64,000 nt of DNA from Gossypium raimondii (lineage: Eukaryota; Streptophyta; Magnoliopsida; Malvales; Malvaceae). Position 1 is the stretch's first letter. The number at the start of each line of letters is the position of its first letter. Below the pieces are notes generated by a model that had not been told where the DNA came from, searched no databases, and saw only the letters and a program-made list of their open reading frames with translations. Shown here in pieces: positions 35,197 through 48,054 of the stretch. The stretch covers positions 3,782,001 to 3,846,000 of the forward strand of contig NC_068569.1 in the NCBI RefSeq assembly GCF_025698545.1, given 5' to 3'. Position numbers and translations under genes: made by a program.

Positions 35197-38100
35197 ATGG
35201 TAGAAGTCGATGGAATAGAGAACCTTGAATTCAAGTGGGGTAAAAAAAGAGGAACTGGGGGGATAAATACGAAAGTTCAGTTTTACGAATCATTTACTTA
35301 TGACGGTATTGACTACACTCTTTATGACAATGTTTATCTTCACAAGGAAGGTGAACCATTGCCATATCTTGGAAAACTTATAAAAATATGGGAGACTGAT
35401 AGTCGGTTGAAGAAAGTGAAGGTTTTATGGTTTTTCCAACCTTCTGAGATCTCAAATTATCTTTTCGTTGAATTGGCGCATCCAAATGAAGTATTTTTGG
35501 CATCTGGTGAAGGAGTAGGTCTTGCCAACATTAATCCATTGGTAATTGGGATTTTATAAAATTTGGTACTCTGATATTTCATTTTCTGGAAATCAACAGT
35601 TATAATTTATGTGTGGTGTGACTTGTAATTTACAGTTTGATTTCGTGAGTTTTAATAGTGACTGGTCAAGTGTTAATTTCCCCTTTTTTGCTTAGCTGTT
35701 GATATATTGCTAAATTTCTTCCATGAATGAGGTAGTTCACACTTGGACAGGAATTTGTCTGAAAAGGGCAACTGGTGTCCAATTCACTTTAGCCTCAAGG
35801 ATATTAAAGTTTTGAATTGAATTGTTTGTCAGTTTATGTCTGAAGTAGCATCACGTACCTTGTTGTTGTTTTTTTTCGAGCAAACCTATCTTGTTAGATG
35901 TGGTTCAGTTTTAAAGTTTTCTTGGCACTTCAGCTTATATTTTCAAAATGTAATTTTGTCAATCAGCAAGGTACAGTATATAAGCATATACAGTTGAAAT
36001 ATCTCTTGTGTTTTTGACAGTGTTAAACATACATTTATCTACTTAGCTACTAATTCTGTTTGCATTAATTCAGGAAGCAATTGCTGGAAAATGCAATGTA
36101 GTTTGCATTTCAAAGGATGGCAGAAATCCACAACCTTCAGACGAAGATATCCAAATGGCTGACTATGTGTTTTACCGTACATTTGATGTCGGGCAGCGCA
36201 TTATCTTGGACAAGATAGATGGAAAAATTGCTGGAATTGATGGTATTTCTTTTCAGTCATCTCATTTCTCTTCATTGTGATTTTTTTTTTTGGTGATGCT
36301 GGTTGTTTTGATTGTTGAACTTCCTGCTGTTTCTCAAATTCTTGCAGTTAAATTTATTTTTAACCAATCGGGTTCTCTGAAGCCTTGTTCTATTCATAAC
36401 TTTAGTGTGGATGAACCTGCTAGTGAAAATGCTATTGAAGCAAATGGAAGAGTGGTTATGTCTAAGCTAAACTCATCTGCGAACCAAATTTCTGAAGATG
36501 ATAGACAAGTGGAACAGAAACCTGTGGTTGCAGAGAATGGCTTTAACCACAAAGCTGAAGAGAATTCAGATGTTAAAGCTTCATCAGTTAAACCGAATCT
36601 CTCCCTGCAACAGGAGGTTGTTGCCGGTGTAGTTTCAGAGTCAGGTGAACTGGCCAAAACCAATGACAGATCTGGTGATAGGACAGGTTTGAGCCCTAAA
36701 ATTAAAGCAAAAGCAGACTCTAAACTGAAAAACCCTTCTGGTGAGGAGATAGGTTGTGTCAATCAAGTCAAAAGTGAAGAAAAATTAAAATCCGTTAAGG
36801 ATACAGTTGAGTTGGATGAGAGGCCACATAAGAAAGCAAAGCTTGATAATTCTGTGAAAGTCTCCAGTGACAAGGAAACTACAAAATGTGCTACAGAACC
36901 TTGTGGGACAGCCACAATTCCTTCCAAAAAGCTGAAGATTGATGATAAATTAAAAAAATCTACTAACTGCAAATCTCCTGCAGTGCCTTCAAATGATGGT
37001 ATTAAAACTGGTGACAAAGCTATGGAAGTTACCCGTAGGCCTGATTCTGTAAGTGTTATTTTGGGGTTGTCTTCTTCTTTCCCTTTAATATTCGTGATCA
37101 ATTTCATTTAAAAGCGTCTTATGTTGAACGAATAGGAGGCTCTATTTCACGTTATGCACAAAGCACGGGGTTGTAACTAATTTGTTAAGAAAGATGTGAT
37201 TACTTTGCAAAATTCAATTGTTATTATGCTATTGTTTGACGTGATGGCTTTGTTGCAGTTCTTGTATTACTATATAGGTGATAGTTAAATCTTGTGACAC
37301 CTTTTCTTTCTTTGTTCACCTCACTTTATAGCCTATTTTTTTTCCCTCCTGCGTTGAATCTTTTTTTTTTTTTTTTTAAATCACATGACCTCAAATTTCA
37401 ATTTCTTTTAACATTAATGGAAGAATAATGTGGTCTCATGTGATTGTTTCTCCTACCTGGTTCTTGCTTCTACTCGAATTTCTTTTTGGATGAATAAATT
37501 TATTTGTGTAATCCTCATCATCCTGTACAATATCATGCTTGCAAGTTTCTGCTTTCCTCATTGCAGATTTACTATCCTGTTATCCTCTGTTGTTCTCCTT
37601 GATGTGGAAATTTCTTGTGAAGAAGTACTAACATTTTGCTGTTTATTCATGCTTACAGGATAGGAGCAAATGGTTTGGAGAACTCGTAAGCACTCCTCTG
37701 TCACTCCTAAACCAGTTGTTTAAATTATTTTCATAGCCTACTTTGATTGCTGTCATTTGTGGGAAAATTAGTCTACATTCTTTAAGCTGATCTTAAACTG
37801 CTTCCTACATTGTTTCAGCCTTGGGAAGAAAGTTTACGGGATGCACACGAGTTTGGAAAACTTGTTCTGTTTCAGAACTTGGATCCAGCTTACTCTTCAG
37901 CAGAAGTGGAGGTAATATTTATTATGAATCACAATTAGGTTGTGTTTGAAGCATTTTGTATTTACATGCATAAATTTCTGTTTTCTTTCACTTTTCCTCT
38001 CCCTACTTGTGTGGTTTGTACCTTTTATCTTTCTTATGAATAATGCATATTTATATTGCAGGATATAGTTTGGAATGCCTTCAATGAAACTTGCAGAGCA

Positions 38101-39811
38101 AAGGTGGTGCAGCAGACTGCATATTCTAGCCCTCATTTTGGTATAAACCTATCCCATGTGGAACTATGATGGGAAACAGTTTTCCTCTTGCAACTTAAAA
38201 AAGTAATATGGATTATCTGAAGTATGAAACAGAAATGTTGCCAAAATAATAGGAAATATTGTCTGATATTTTGATTATCAAGAGTCCCGATACAGAACTC
38301 TGCTATTATTCTCATTAGGTCAAGATATATAGTCAATATTTTGAAATATCAAACGGGATATGTCGGTCAAGGTTTCAAGAAAGGTGGACTGAGTATTATG
38401 GTTATTGCCATTGGTGTTTGCCTCAAGTGTTTTTTGTAGTGATGTGTCTGTCATATCGTCTTCATGTCCTTCCTTGCTTCTTCTTCCTAACATAGGTTAT
38501 CAATATACCAATATCTAAAGCCTTGTGTAGAGCTAAAGCAGAATTTTTTGGTGCCCTCAAATATAACATGTAGTTGATAAATTGTGGATTTAAGGACATT
38601 AGTTGGTTCATGTTGTAGGACAAGCTTTTGCTATATTCAAGTCAAGGGAAGTTGCAGAGGATGTTATTAAAAAATTGGATGAGAGATGCCTGTTGCTACC
38701 AAATCGGAGGTATGCAATCATTATTAATAAGTGGTGCTGTACATATTTAATCAGTCAATACCTGGTCTGATGCTTCTTGAACCTGTGGGTTCAGCATCCA
38801 TTGTAAAGCTATGCTGTGATTTGCTTGAGCTCATGTTGGTTAGAGTATGTTGCAGCAAGGACTGTATGCCCTGCCGATGAGCTACTGGTCTAGCAAACCC
38901 ATCTCGTCCCCCCAAAAAAGATATTGTAGAATTTGTATATGCTTTTGTTTCGGTACCAAAAACCACTGGTATGCCCCTTACCACCCAAACCATTGAGAAG
39001 TTTCTTTTCATAACTTGGGCATTTTTTGTTTGTCCTTCCTTCTTTTTTTTGATGAACTAGTTCTTGACCAGCTTTCCTTTTGCCTTTTGGTCCTACAAAA
39101 AGATATAGTTCTAGGTTTTCTGGTCATATGATCTTATATTCTGTTGTGCCTTCACCTCATTGGCTCTATGCTGGTCCGTCTATTGTGAATTTCCGTCTTA
39201 TTAATGACCTTTAGATTAACTTTCAGCATGCAGAACTGGCTTTAAGAGAAAGTGAGGATACTCTTTATTTTCTTTTATTTCTTGTTGTGTAGGCCGCTTG
39301 TAGCCAGCATTCCAAATCCTTGCTTCTCAAGGAAGCAGTCAATGTTTGCAGGCCATCTCATTGTTGATAAACTCAAATCCCAAAGGGAGATGGTACTCTC
39401 TTTCTCTCTCTTTCTCATTGTAGGTGTCTGTTAGGTGTTAGCATGTTTGCTTGGTTAATTACACCCACTGCCACATGGATGTAGTAAATTTGATTTATTT
39501 TGTGGTTTACTCCTCTTTCTTTTAATTTGTTACCGGATGTTCCCTTTTCCCCCCTCACAGAAAGCAGCAGTATCTACTTCACATTCTTCCCAGCCTAATA
39601 CAGTTGAATATGATATGGCCATGGAATGGTTTTTAATGACTGAAAGATCCAATCAGTTCTGGAAAAAATTATACGAGGTTTTATGCTTCTGTTAACTTTT
39701 ATTTTTGTTTCTGCCTTTTCTTGCTTTGTTTTTGCTAACCAAGTATTTTTGGATTTTCAGCAACAAGGGAAAGAGCTAAAAAAACTGAGGGTTAACTTTA
39801 AGTCCAAATGA
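35197..39811 (+). CDS. ANTI-SILENCING 1-like BAH and RRM protein (590 aa)
   Basis: Ten exons join in frame: 35,197-35,541, 36,074-36,242, 36,348-37,048, 37,659-37,685, 37,819-37,911, 38,062-38,140, 38,619-38,709, 39,293-39,392, 39,561-39,677 and 39,761-39,811. Residues about 20-170 form a BAH domain (VQFYESFTYDGIDYTLYDNV, KVLWFFQPSEISNYL). A charged lysine-rich linker with nuclear-signal-like RPHKKAKLD follows (171-405), and then an RRM-type fold starting KLVLFQNLDPAYSSAEVEDI near residue 425. This BAH plus RRM layout is that of Arabidopsis ASI1/IBM2/SG1, which binds transcripts of genes carrying heterochromatin in introns and, with AIPP1 and EDM2, favours distal polyadenylation. At 590 residues it is, as I recall, shorter than the Arabidopsis protein, mainly in the linker. 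An ASI1 paralogue is the alternative. Confidence 0.88.
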
Positions 39812-41961
39812 CCACTAATAATTTTGTCTTCCCCTGATTTTGGTGAGTAACTTCTAAAGCAACCTACTGGCTATACCACCCACTTCTGTTGTAAGCATAT
39901 TAGTGCATCTCGTTTATAAACGATATGGCTGCTAAAGTGCCAATTTCCTGTATAGTATGTTCCTTTGAATTAAAAGGAAGCCATTTTGTGAAGCAAACCA
40001 CTAATGCGGAGTTCTGTTTAGACCTCTGATATGAAGGTATGATCGCCGTTACTCTATTCCATTTCCCTACTTTTCGCCATTTTGCTGTTGTTGTTTGAGT
40101 TATCCATAGGCAATCTGGTGCTGCATGTGAACTATTTTTCTTCATGTCGGAAACTTCGTCCTAGGGTCCTGAACCTTCAATTGAAACGTCTTTGATATAT
40201 TACTGGTGTTGTTTCTCAAGTTTATGTTGCCATTTTCTTCTGAAAAATGTTGTGCAGTTGTCAAGGTGTTGGAAGTGTGGAAACTTGATTCTAGTTGTGT
40301 TCTCAGATTCACTTCAATTAGGCGGTGCAACAGACGGGGTATGCAAAAATGGAGGCCCGAGCTGTGTTCGGTATTCAGGCAAATTTTGGGAAGTGTAATT
40401 ATGATTTGCAGTTCAGTTTTAGCAAGATGGTTAGATCCTCTCATATACATATATTTTCTCGATTATGGGAAATTTGTATAATCCATCCTGCGATGCCCTC
40501 TTTTTTGCTAGGATGGGTTTTCCTAGCTGGCTGTTGTTTAGTTTTGTTTCCTCCTGCCGAACACTCTTGGGTTGTTTTTGCAGATTACAACTAACTTCCA
40601 TGTTTGGAACTTTCAACTAAAAACATAATATGCTTAATCCTACAAGCTACTCAATTATGGGTTAAAACTTCAGAAATAATAATCTAAAACTTGTTCTTAC
40701 GAACATGAGTGTTTCTAAATGGTAGCTACGGCCCATGGAGGCGCTGGGTGTTTGTCAACAAATACAACTTATGATCTTTTGCGTACGTTGCTTGTAAGTA
40801 ATGATCCAAAGAATGTTTTTCATGGGTAGGCTTTTTTTTTTCTTTTTTATATTGACATGCCTACTACCGTATTTACCTGTCCTTTTCACTTTTCCAAGTT
40901 TGGATTTTATTATTAATAAGATAGACTGACATTGGACATGCTTTGCCAAGAAGAATATCAAATATCAATACAACTTTTGTTCATTTCAATCTCCGTGACT
41001 TTTTTATTCTGTCAAAAACATAAAATGAAGGCAACTAACGTGGCTTAAAACTCAAAAGTTAGTCTTTTTCTATGAAAAATGAGGTAGGAGGCATAATTTT
41101 TCAATCGAGGATTCGCTTTTAAAATAAATGTTATATACAAGACTATCTGGCTGTTAGCATCTAGTTGCAAAGTGCCAGAGTCATGCTATTGTTGCTTTAG
41201 ATCACAAAGTTTCATTATTTATTTTAAATAATAAAAATGTAAACACTACTTTCACCGAGTTTTTTTTTTCTTCAAATTTCAACTCTTCTTTTTCCAACAT
41301 TGTTTAAATTGAACTGTTGAAGTTGAAGTAGTCACACAAAAAATATTCCAGCTGAATCCGCTCACCTAATACCTAATTCATGGAGATTAATGGTTAACTT
41401 AATTTGTAGGGTCTTATCTTTTGCTTGCTTCTGTTTCTTTTCAATCTTTTAATTCTTAAACATATATTAGAGCCCAGAAAAAGAAAGAAACTTAGAGTGC
41501 AATTTAAAAATCGTAAGATTTGATTCATCAAAACTTGAAGGGGATGAGAGACGTCGATCAAGAGGACATAATTGCAAGGTTAACAAAACAAACGGCGTCG
41601 TAATACCATTTTTTGTTCTTTAATATGACCGTTGTTTAAATATTTCATATAAGAAAGAGAAAGAGAAAAGACACCTGGTAATCAATTAGAGCGAGTACAA
41701 AGGTATCACCCTGCCCTACCCCATCTCTCATTTCTTTCTTTCTTTCCCTCTCTGCTCTCGCAGCCTGCGCCTTGCTTTGCCTTGCCTTGTTTACTTCTCA
41801 TCTTTGTTCCTAATCCTCTTTGTTTTCTGTCACATCTAACTCCGACCCATTTTCAAACTAATAAGAAAGAAGGAAAACCGAAGCACCGTCTGCCGTTCGG
41901 TGCTCACTATCCCAGTTGGTGGAAACGGAAAGGTTTTTATATATTTTTCCCTTTCTCGCAA
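39812..41961 (+). other. ASI1 3' flank and spacer before the DUF630/632 gene
   Basis: The short frames near 40,140-40,600 overlap one another on both strands without any domain; the stretch may be ASI1 3' UTR, since a possible acceptor (gttgtgcag) lies at about 40,257. The 200 bases before 41,962 are rich in CT runs (ctttctttctttccctctct), as often seen in plant 5' leaders. No separate gene was recognised. Confidence 0.45.
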
Positions 41962-44900
41962 ATGGGTTGCGCCCAATCCAGAATAGATAACGAAGAATCA
42001 GTGGCTCGTTGCAAGGACCGGAAAATCTTAATGAAAGAAGCGGTGGTAGCTCGCAACGCTTTTGCAGCTGCTCATTCTGGCTACGCCATTTCTTTGAAGA
42101 ATACCGGTGCTGCTTTGAGTGACTATGGTCATGGTGAAGCGGAAGTGCCTCTCCAACACCCTCACCAGATCCCTCCTCTCGACTCTACCCCTCAACCGCC
42201 TCCACCGCCTCCGATGATGGACAACCTCCCTCCACCGCCTCCGCTTCCTAACTTCTCTCCTAGCCCCGTTGTCCCCATCAAACGCGCCGTTAGTATGCCG
42301 GCAATGCCCGTCAAGAGTCGTAAGGAGTTCGATGCTTCCCTCGCTATTGAAGAAGAAGAGGAGGAGGAAGAAGAAGAAGAAGAAGAAGAAGAACATCACG
42401 AGGGACACGAAGTGCGTGCCGGTAATAATAAGGAAGATTTGAGAAAAGATTCACGAGGGTCCCATAGGGAGGAGATAACTCCACCAAGGACTCCTGAGAA
42501 CAACAATGTGGACCACCACACGCCTCCGATGCCCGAAGCTAAAAACGTGGCTTGGGATTACTTCTTCATGGTCGACGATAACATGCCGGGTCCGAGCTTG
42601 GATTTGCACGACGACAATGACGAAGAATCTACTAATCCGAATGTCGATGCTTTAGAGAACAATGTCAGTGGTGTAGGCCACGTCGAAGTTGATAGTGAGA
42701 TTGAGCCAAAGACGCCGGAGAGGCCGGATAAGGTTGCGATGGCAGCTGAGGCTGATGGTAAGCAACAGGTACATATCGAGCACTCGAAAACGGCTCCGGC
42801 AGATTTCAGAAGAATGGTGAAGGCTGTTTCCGGTGTGAATTTAATGCAGGTTTTGAATGAGATTGATGACCATTTCTTGAAAGGCTCAGAGAGTGCTCAA
42901 GAGGTTTCTAAGATGCTGGAGGCCACAAGGTTGCATTATCATTCCAATTTTGCTGATAATCGAGGTAATTTACTTGGGTTTTTCATTTTTTGATCAAAGG
43001 CAGGGATCTGTCAACATCTTTTGTCAGAAAGATTGAAGCTTGAAGCATGTTTTTTTATCTGAATTTTTTTTTGAATGATTTAATACGCTTTTTTTGGTGT
43101 AAGGTGGCTTTACATTTAGATCTTGTTGTCCTTTAGCTTTATGTGAGAATCTGACCTTGACCTTAGATCTTTCCTTTTCTTTTCTTTTGTAGTTTTACAT
43201 ATATTAATATTTTTGGGGTCAAATGGTGCCTAGTTGACAATTCTAAAGTTTCTAATAGTTTGAAAGAGTCATCATTCTCTTGGATTGAGATCTAAGCATA
43301 TGAATTTTGGCTTATAATCTTCTCTTACAGGTTGTAATTGCAGTTCTAATGAGAAATGCTTGAATAATTATCCTAAGAAAAAATGGAAAAATAAATGCTT
43401 TAATGTTTTTATATTGTGGACGTATATTGATCACATATTCGGATCCTGTTGATTGTAGGGCATATTGATCATTCTGAAAGGGTAATGCGTGTCATTACAT
43501 GGAATAGGTCTTTCAGAGGTGCGATGAATGGTGAAAATCGGAAGGGTGAATTCGATTCTGATGAGTCTGAGACTCATGCCACTATTCTGGACAAGTTGCT
43601 AGCATGGGAGAAGAAACTTTATGATGAAGTGAAGGTGCATTTTAGATATTGGCTTTATTGTTTCTCTGTTCAAATTATACTGCCCGCTGCTTCCCATGGC
43701 AGTCTATAGAGATTCCTTTATAAGCACCATTGTGAAGCTCTTTTCTGCTAAATCTATTGGATGAATGAAAAGATTATTTTAACTGTAATATTGAAAAGCT
43801 ATTCTTTTCTTTGGTTTGGTGTACTTCTGAATCTTATGGAATTTGGTCCCTGTTGTAGCAAGGAGAGATGATGAAGCTCGAATATAAACGGAAGGTTGCT
43901 TTGTTAAACAAGCAGAAGAAACATGGAGCTAGTGCTGAATCATTGGAAAAAGCAAAAGCAGCTGTAAGTCATTTGCACACGAGATACATAGTTGACATGC
44001 AGTCCATGGATTCAACAGTATCGGAAGTTAACCAAATACGTGATGAGCAGTTGTATCCAAAACTTTTTATGCTTGTTGATGGGTAAGTTTTTGTATGAAA
44101 ATATCTAGAAAAAGGCCCGCATATTGCTTCTAATATTGCTTTCGTAGTATTTGGCATCGTTCTTTTATAAGTTAATCCCAAATTGTTTGTGTATGAAGTG
44201 AATTTATCATTGCCATAAAATTTGACATTCTAATTTGCAGGATGGCTAACATGTGGGCAAGGATGTGCATGCATCATGATAGCCAACTGAAGATTGTTGA
44301 AAAGCTTAAATCTCTCGACATTGCCTTTGCCTCCAAAGAAACAACAAAGCACCACCACGAGCGCACCATCCAACTTCATAATGTTGTCCAAGAATGGCAT
44401 TCTCAGTTTGATAAGCTTGTCACTCATCAAAAGCAATACATCCAAGCTCTCAACAACTGGTTAAAGTTGAATCTCATCCCTATTGAAAGCAGCCTGAAAG
44501 AGAAAGTCTCGTCTCCTCCACGTGCACAGAATCCTCCCATCCAAAAACTCCTCCATACATGGCATGATTATCTTGAAAAGCTTCCCGATGAGGTCGCTAA
44601 ATCTGCTATCTCTTCGTTTGCTGCTGTGATAAAAACCATAATCATCCATCAAGAGGAAGAGATGAAACTAAAAGAAAAGTGTGAGGAAACCCGGAAGGAA
44701 TTTCTGCGAAAGAGTCAGGCTTTTGAGGAATGGTATCATAAGTATAGGCAACGGAGATCTGGATCAGATGAGATGGATGCTGAAAGAGGGGAAGATGCAA
44801 ACGCAAAGGATCCTGTATCAGAGAGGCAGTTTGCGGTTGAGAGCTTGAAAAAGAGGTTGGAAGAGGAAGTCGAAGCTCACGAAAAGCATTGCATTCAAGT

Positions 44901-45048
44901 GAGAGAGAAATCTTTGGGAAGCCTTAAAATCCGACTGCCTGAGCTATTCCGGGCTATGTCGGACTATTCTCATGCCTGCTCTGATGCTTATGAGAAGTTA
45001 AGGACTGTTATCCAGTCACAAAAACCAAATACTGCTCCCTCAAAATAG
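41962..45048 (+). CDS. DUF630/DUF632 protein, NRG2/APSR1 family (736 aa)
   Basis: Four exons, 41,962-42,964, 43,459-43,634, 43,859-44,082 and 44,241-45,048, join in frame. The start is set at [12 protein letters not shown], the family's invariant N terminus, where Gly2 and Cys3 suggest myristoylation and palmitoylation; the frame is open 180 bases further upstream, but that extension is not family-like. DUF630 covers residues 1-60. A proline-rich part follows ([20 protein letters not shown]), then a run of 17 glutamates with an aspartate-rich region, and DUF632 from about residue 290 ([18 protein letters not shown]) to about 620, then a charged, probably coiled-coil tail. Arabidopsis members include NRG2, a nitrate-signalling regulator, and APSR1, linked to root growth under phosphate stress. 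The exact orthologue cannot be told from sequence reading alone. Confidence 0.9.
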
Positions 45049-46319
45049 AATCAGCTCTGTTTTGCTAGTAATTTCCTATTAACTCGTATCATCTCAGTTA
45101 ACTGCAGCTTTAGGCAATGCAATAGAGCAATGCGTTATTTAATATCTATGTGCAAAAGAACATGTGCTATGCTGGTAAGGTTACTAATTTTGATTTTGAC
45201 TCTAATTCCCATCTAAGGATAGGGGACGTACTTTGGTATCAGAAAGGATGAGCACGTGATATGTAAAACGGGTGCAATATTTTGAATCTCAAATCTTCTA
45301 GATGTATGTTATGCAGCAACCCTTGTGTTCAACTATTGAATAATCATGATAGCGACTTAATAGCTGATAAAATATGACTCTAAAACATTATCCGTTTGCT
45401 GTTGTAAGCCAACATTTATATATATATATGGGGAAGGATAATAATTACTAAGAATATATAAATAGATTTATTAAAGTAAAATTAAATTGATATAATGTGT
45501 AAAATTTAAGAGTAAAATTTATTATTATACCCATTAAAATATAACATTAATTATTCACTTTTAAAAATGATATAAATTAAGTTTTTTTACAAATATGAAA
45601 ATATATATTTAGGGTATACTAACGAGATCAAACTTCTCAAATAATTGATTTCCATTCTAATTCGATTTCTAATCCTTGGAAAAATCGTGTCACTTTCAGC
45701 TGTCTCTATCTATATATTTTATATAAAACAAAATGCAAAAATGGGCACGCCGCTAGCAAAGGATGACTCTTTCGGCGGTTTAAGTTTTTAACTTTTTGAC
45801 TGTTAAAGCTTCAAACTTTCTAGTTTCTGGCACTTATATTAGTCTTGTTGCTTACCTTTAAACTCACTCAAGGTCAAGCCTTTAACCTTATTTCCATTCA
45901 TTCCTCATTTTTTTTCTTCTTCCGGGTCTAATTTTTCTTCATTTATTCCAATTTCATCATTATCTCTTAAGCAAAAATAAATAAATTACATTGAATTATT
46001 CTTAAGTTGGTCAAAAGCTGTCATCTTTTTTAGCATTCTTTTCATGCAAAATATGGATAGCCAAGCCGCTTTTGCAGCCAAGTTAGTTTGGCTTTAAACA
46101 TTCTCAAAACATAACGTCATCAATGGACATTTCTCTTTTTTTTAAAGACGAAATGATAAAATGTAGTTACTTAAATCATGATTTTATATATAATTAAATT
46201 ATACAGTCACGTTACATGCATTTATATAAACCTTATCATCCCATTCTCACCCAAGCCTAGAACATGACTTTAATGCCAAAAAAAAAAAAAGTCATAGTTT
46301 CTTCATTTCTAGCTTAGCC
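45049..46319. other. AT-rich spacer
   Basis: It contains the 3' flank of the DUF630/632 gene, a TA run near 45,418-45,430 and the upstream region of the small protein gene, with a possible TATA (tttatataaacc) near 46,220 about 100 bases before its ATG. Nothing else was recognised. Confidence 0.5.
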
Positions 46320-46658
46320 ATGGAAATCAAAATATGGCACAGGCAATGCTCAAGCAGATTGGAAACCATCAAATTAGGCCGGAGCTACACGCAACGTGGC
46401 CACGATGAACATTCCAAGCCCAAGTGGAGAACGTTTTGGAAGATATTCACAAGAGAAAGGAAGAAAATCTTCGCTTCTCCAGTTGGATTCCAGGCTTCTT
46501 ATGACCCAGATGAATATTCACAGAATTTTGATCAAGGAACCGGTTGGGCTGAACCGGATAATCTTTCTCGGTCTTTCTCAGCTCGGTTTGCTGATCCATC
46601 TAGGATCTCAAGAAGGAACCCGTTGCGTTCATGTGATTGGCAAATGAATGACAGCTAA
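46320..46658 (+). CDS. Small conserved plant protein of unknown function (112 aa)
   Basis: A single-exon frame of 112 codons begins MEIKIWHRQCSSRLETIKLG. The middle is basic (KPKWRTFWKIFTRERKKIF) and the C-terminal half has YDPDEYSQNFDQGTGW and EPDNLSRSFSARFADPSRI. The pattern of basic helix, then YDxxxYSQNFDxG, then LSRSFSxRFA recurs in a family of short plant proteins that I recognise only as uncharacterised. There is no signal peptide or membrane segment. An ATG in good context (ttagccATGGA) and a TATA-like box upstream support a real gene. No function is proposed. Confidence 0.75.
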   Translation: MEIKIWHRQCSSRLETIKLGRSYTQRGHDEHSKPKWRTFWKIFTRERKKIFASPVGFQASYDPDEYSQNFDQGTGWAEPDNLSRSFSARFADPSRISRRNPLRSCDWQMNDS

Positions 46659-48054
46659 GAATGTTCTTCTGCTCTGCTGTGTGTGTTTTAATTATCTTCT
46701 CAGTTTGATCTCCTGGTTTTGTATAAATATTTCTCTTCTTGTTGCTACTCTAAATTTTGATTATAAGATCATTTACTTAGTTTGGACTGATCTTTTCTCT
46801 GCAATTATATTGGATTCAAGTCAACGATTAGAATTAAAGATGGTAAATTCTTACAACATTAATGTATAAGTGATTCAAGCCATTATTTGAGTCAAACCCA
46901 TGTTCTGATTTTGGTCCAAAACTATTACTTTAGCTGATCATTTAAACCTAGATAATATGTTCCAAAGCATGTTTGAGTGTTTCTATGTTGAGGTCTCAAT
47001 ACAAAATGATGAAAAAAAACGGAGAAAAAAGAAACGGAATGTTTCAGCTTTATTCACAAGTAGAAGAAGATACTTTTTTTGAGAGGCTTCTGTTCATCCC
47101 TCATTTCTTACTGTTCACTAGTGGAAGGCACCATGATATAAAAAGCAAAGAGAATCTTTCAGTACTTTAGTGTTTGTTTCCTTTGTATTTTATGGATATA
47201 GTCATACATATTCATATAGATCTGATTCTAGGCATTTGGCACCGCCAGTGCCAAACCATCCTTGATGGTGGATCCACTTGGAGTCCATTGTCAGTCATTC
47301 AATTATGCGTAAAGTTGATCAAGCAAAATAAACAACTTTTTTTCCTTACAACAAATCTAGAAAGAATACTGATTAAGAAAAAAGGTACGATGATCATATA
47401 TTCCTTGTAGTCTATTATTTTTAAAAGGATTCCTTTCACGACGATGACATAAACCTTGATGCCTTAACCTTTTAGTGTTGGAAATTGAAAATCATAGATT
47501 CCGAGGGAAAAAAAAAGTAAGAATTTTATTTTTTTATTTTTGTATTAATGTTTAATGTTTGAAGTTTACGACTCCTCTTAATATCATTTCTCAAATTTGA
47601 ACATACATTTAAAATACTATATTTTATCAATAAATTGGTAAATAGTATGAGCATCACATTAGCGACTCATGAAGCCAACTTAAATCACTTTGGAATGAGT
47701 GTCTTAAACATGTAGCTCACATGGTTGGAGACTTCGAGGCCCGTCCCATCCCATCCCATCCCATCCCATCAGTTGTGGTCCTAGTAGATTTGCAAATGCC
47801 AGTTTAGCTACTGCTGCTACCGTGTTACCATGTAGCATAACCTTAATCAATATCAGTTCAGTTCGAGTGCACGGAATCATGGACAACCAGTACAATACAA
47901 TCAGTATTAATGTAAAAGGTTCAGGATTCATATAAAACGACGGTGTATGTTACAAGTTACAACGATACATGGTTAATGAAAGCCGACTTCCATGGTTGCG
48001 TAAGGATTCCCGTTAGTAAATTTATGATGCAGCTGGTTTGCTGGCACCATGCTC
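46659..48054. other. Intergenic spacer with a CCCAT microsatellite
   Basis: Positions 47,745-47,770 hold five tandem CCCAT units. A short perfect inverted repeat, TTTGGCAC and GTGCCAAA around a five-base loop, lies at 47,235-47,255. The short frames at 46,648-47,410 have no domain and AT-rich codon use. The right part is 3' flank of the minus-strand haemoglobin gene. Confidence 0.5.

Noticed and set aside
36394-37107. Two minus-strand frames of over 110 codons opposite ASI1 exon 3
   Set aside because: They are antisense shadows of the lysine- and serine-rich linker; the plus-strand exon joins in frame to BAH and RRM parts.
41782-41961. Upstream extension of the DUF630/632 protein starting [14 protein letters not shown]
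   Set aside because: The family starts at MGC with an acylation signal, and the extension is CT-rich leader sequence that happens to be open.
42028-42408. Minus-strand frame with long phenylalanine and leucine runs
   Set aside because: It is the antisense of the glutamate run and proline-rich part of the DUF630/632 exon.
47235-47255. Perfect inverted repeat TTTGGCAC/GTGCCAAA considered as a microRNA or terminator
   Set aside because: Eight paired bases with a five-base loop are far too short for a plant microRNA precursor, and nothing nearby suggests a transcript.
47745-47770. CCCAT array considered as a CRISPR-like or regulatory repeat
   Set aside because: Five units of five bases without spacers are an ordinary microsatellite.
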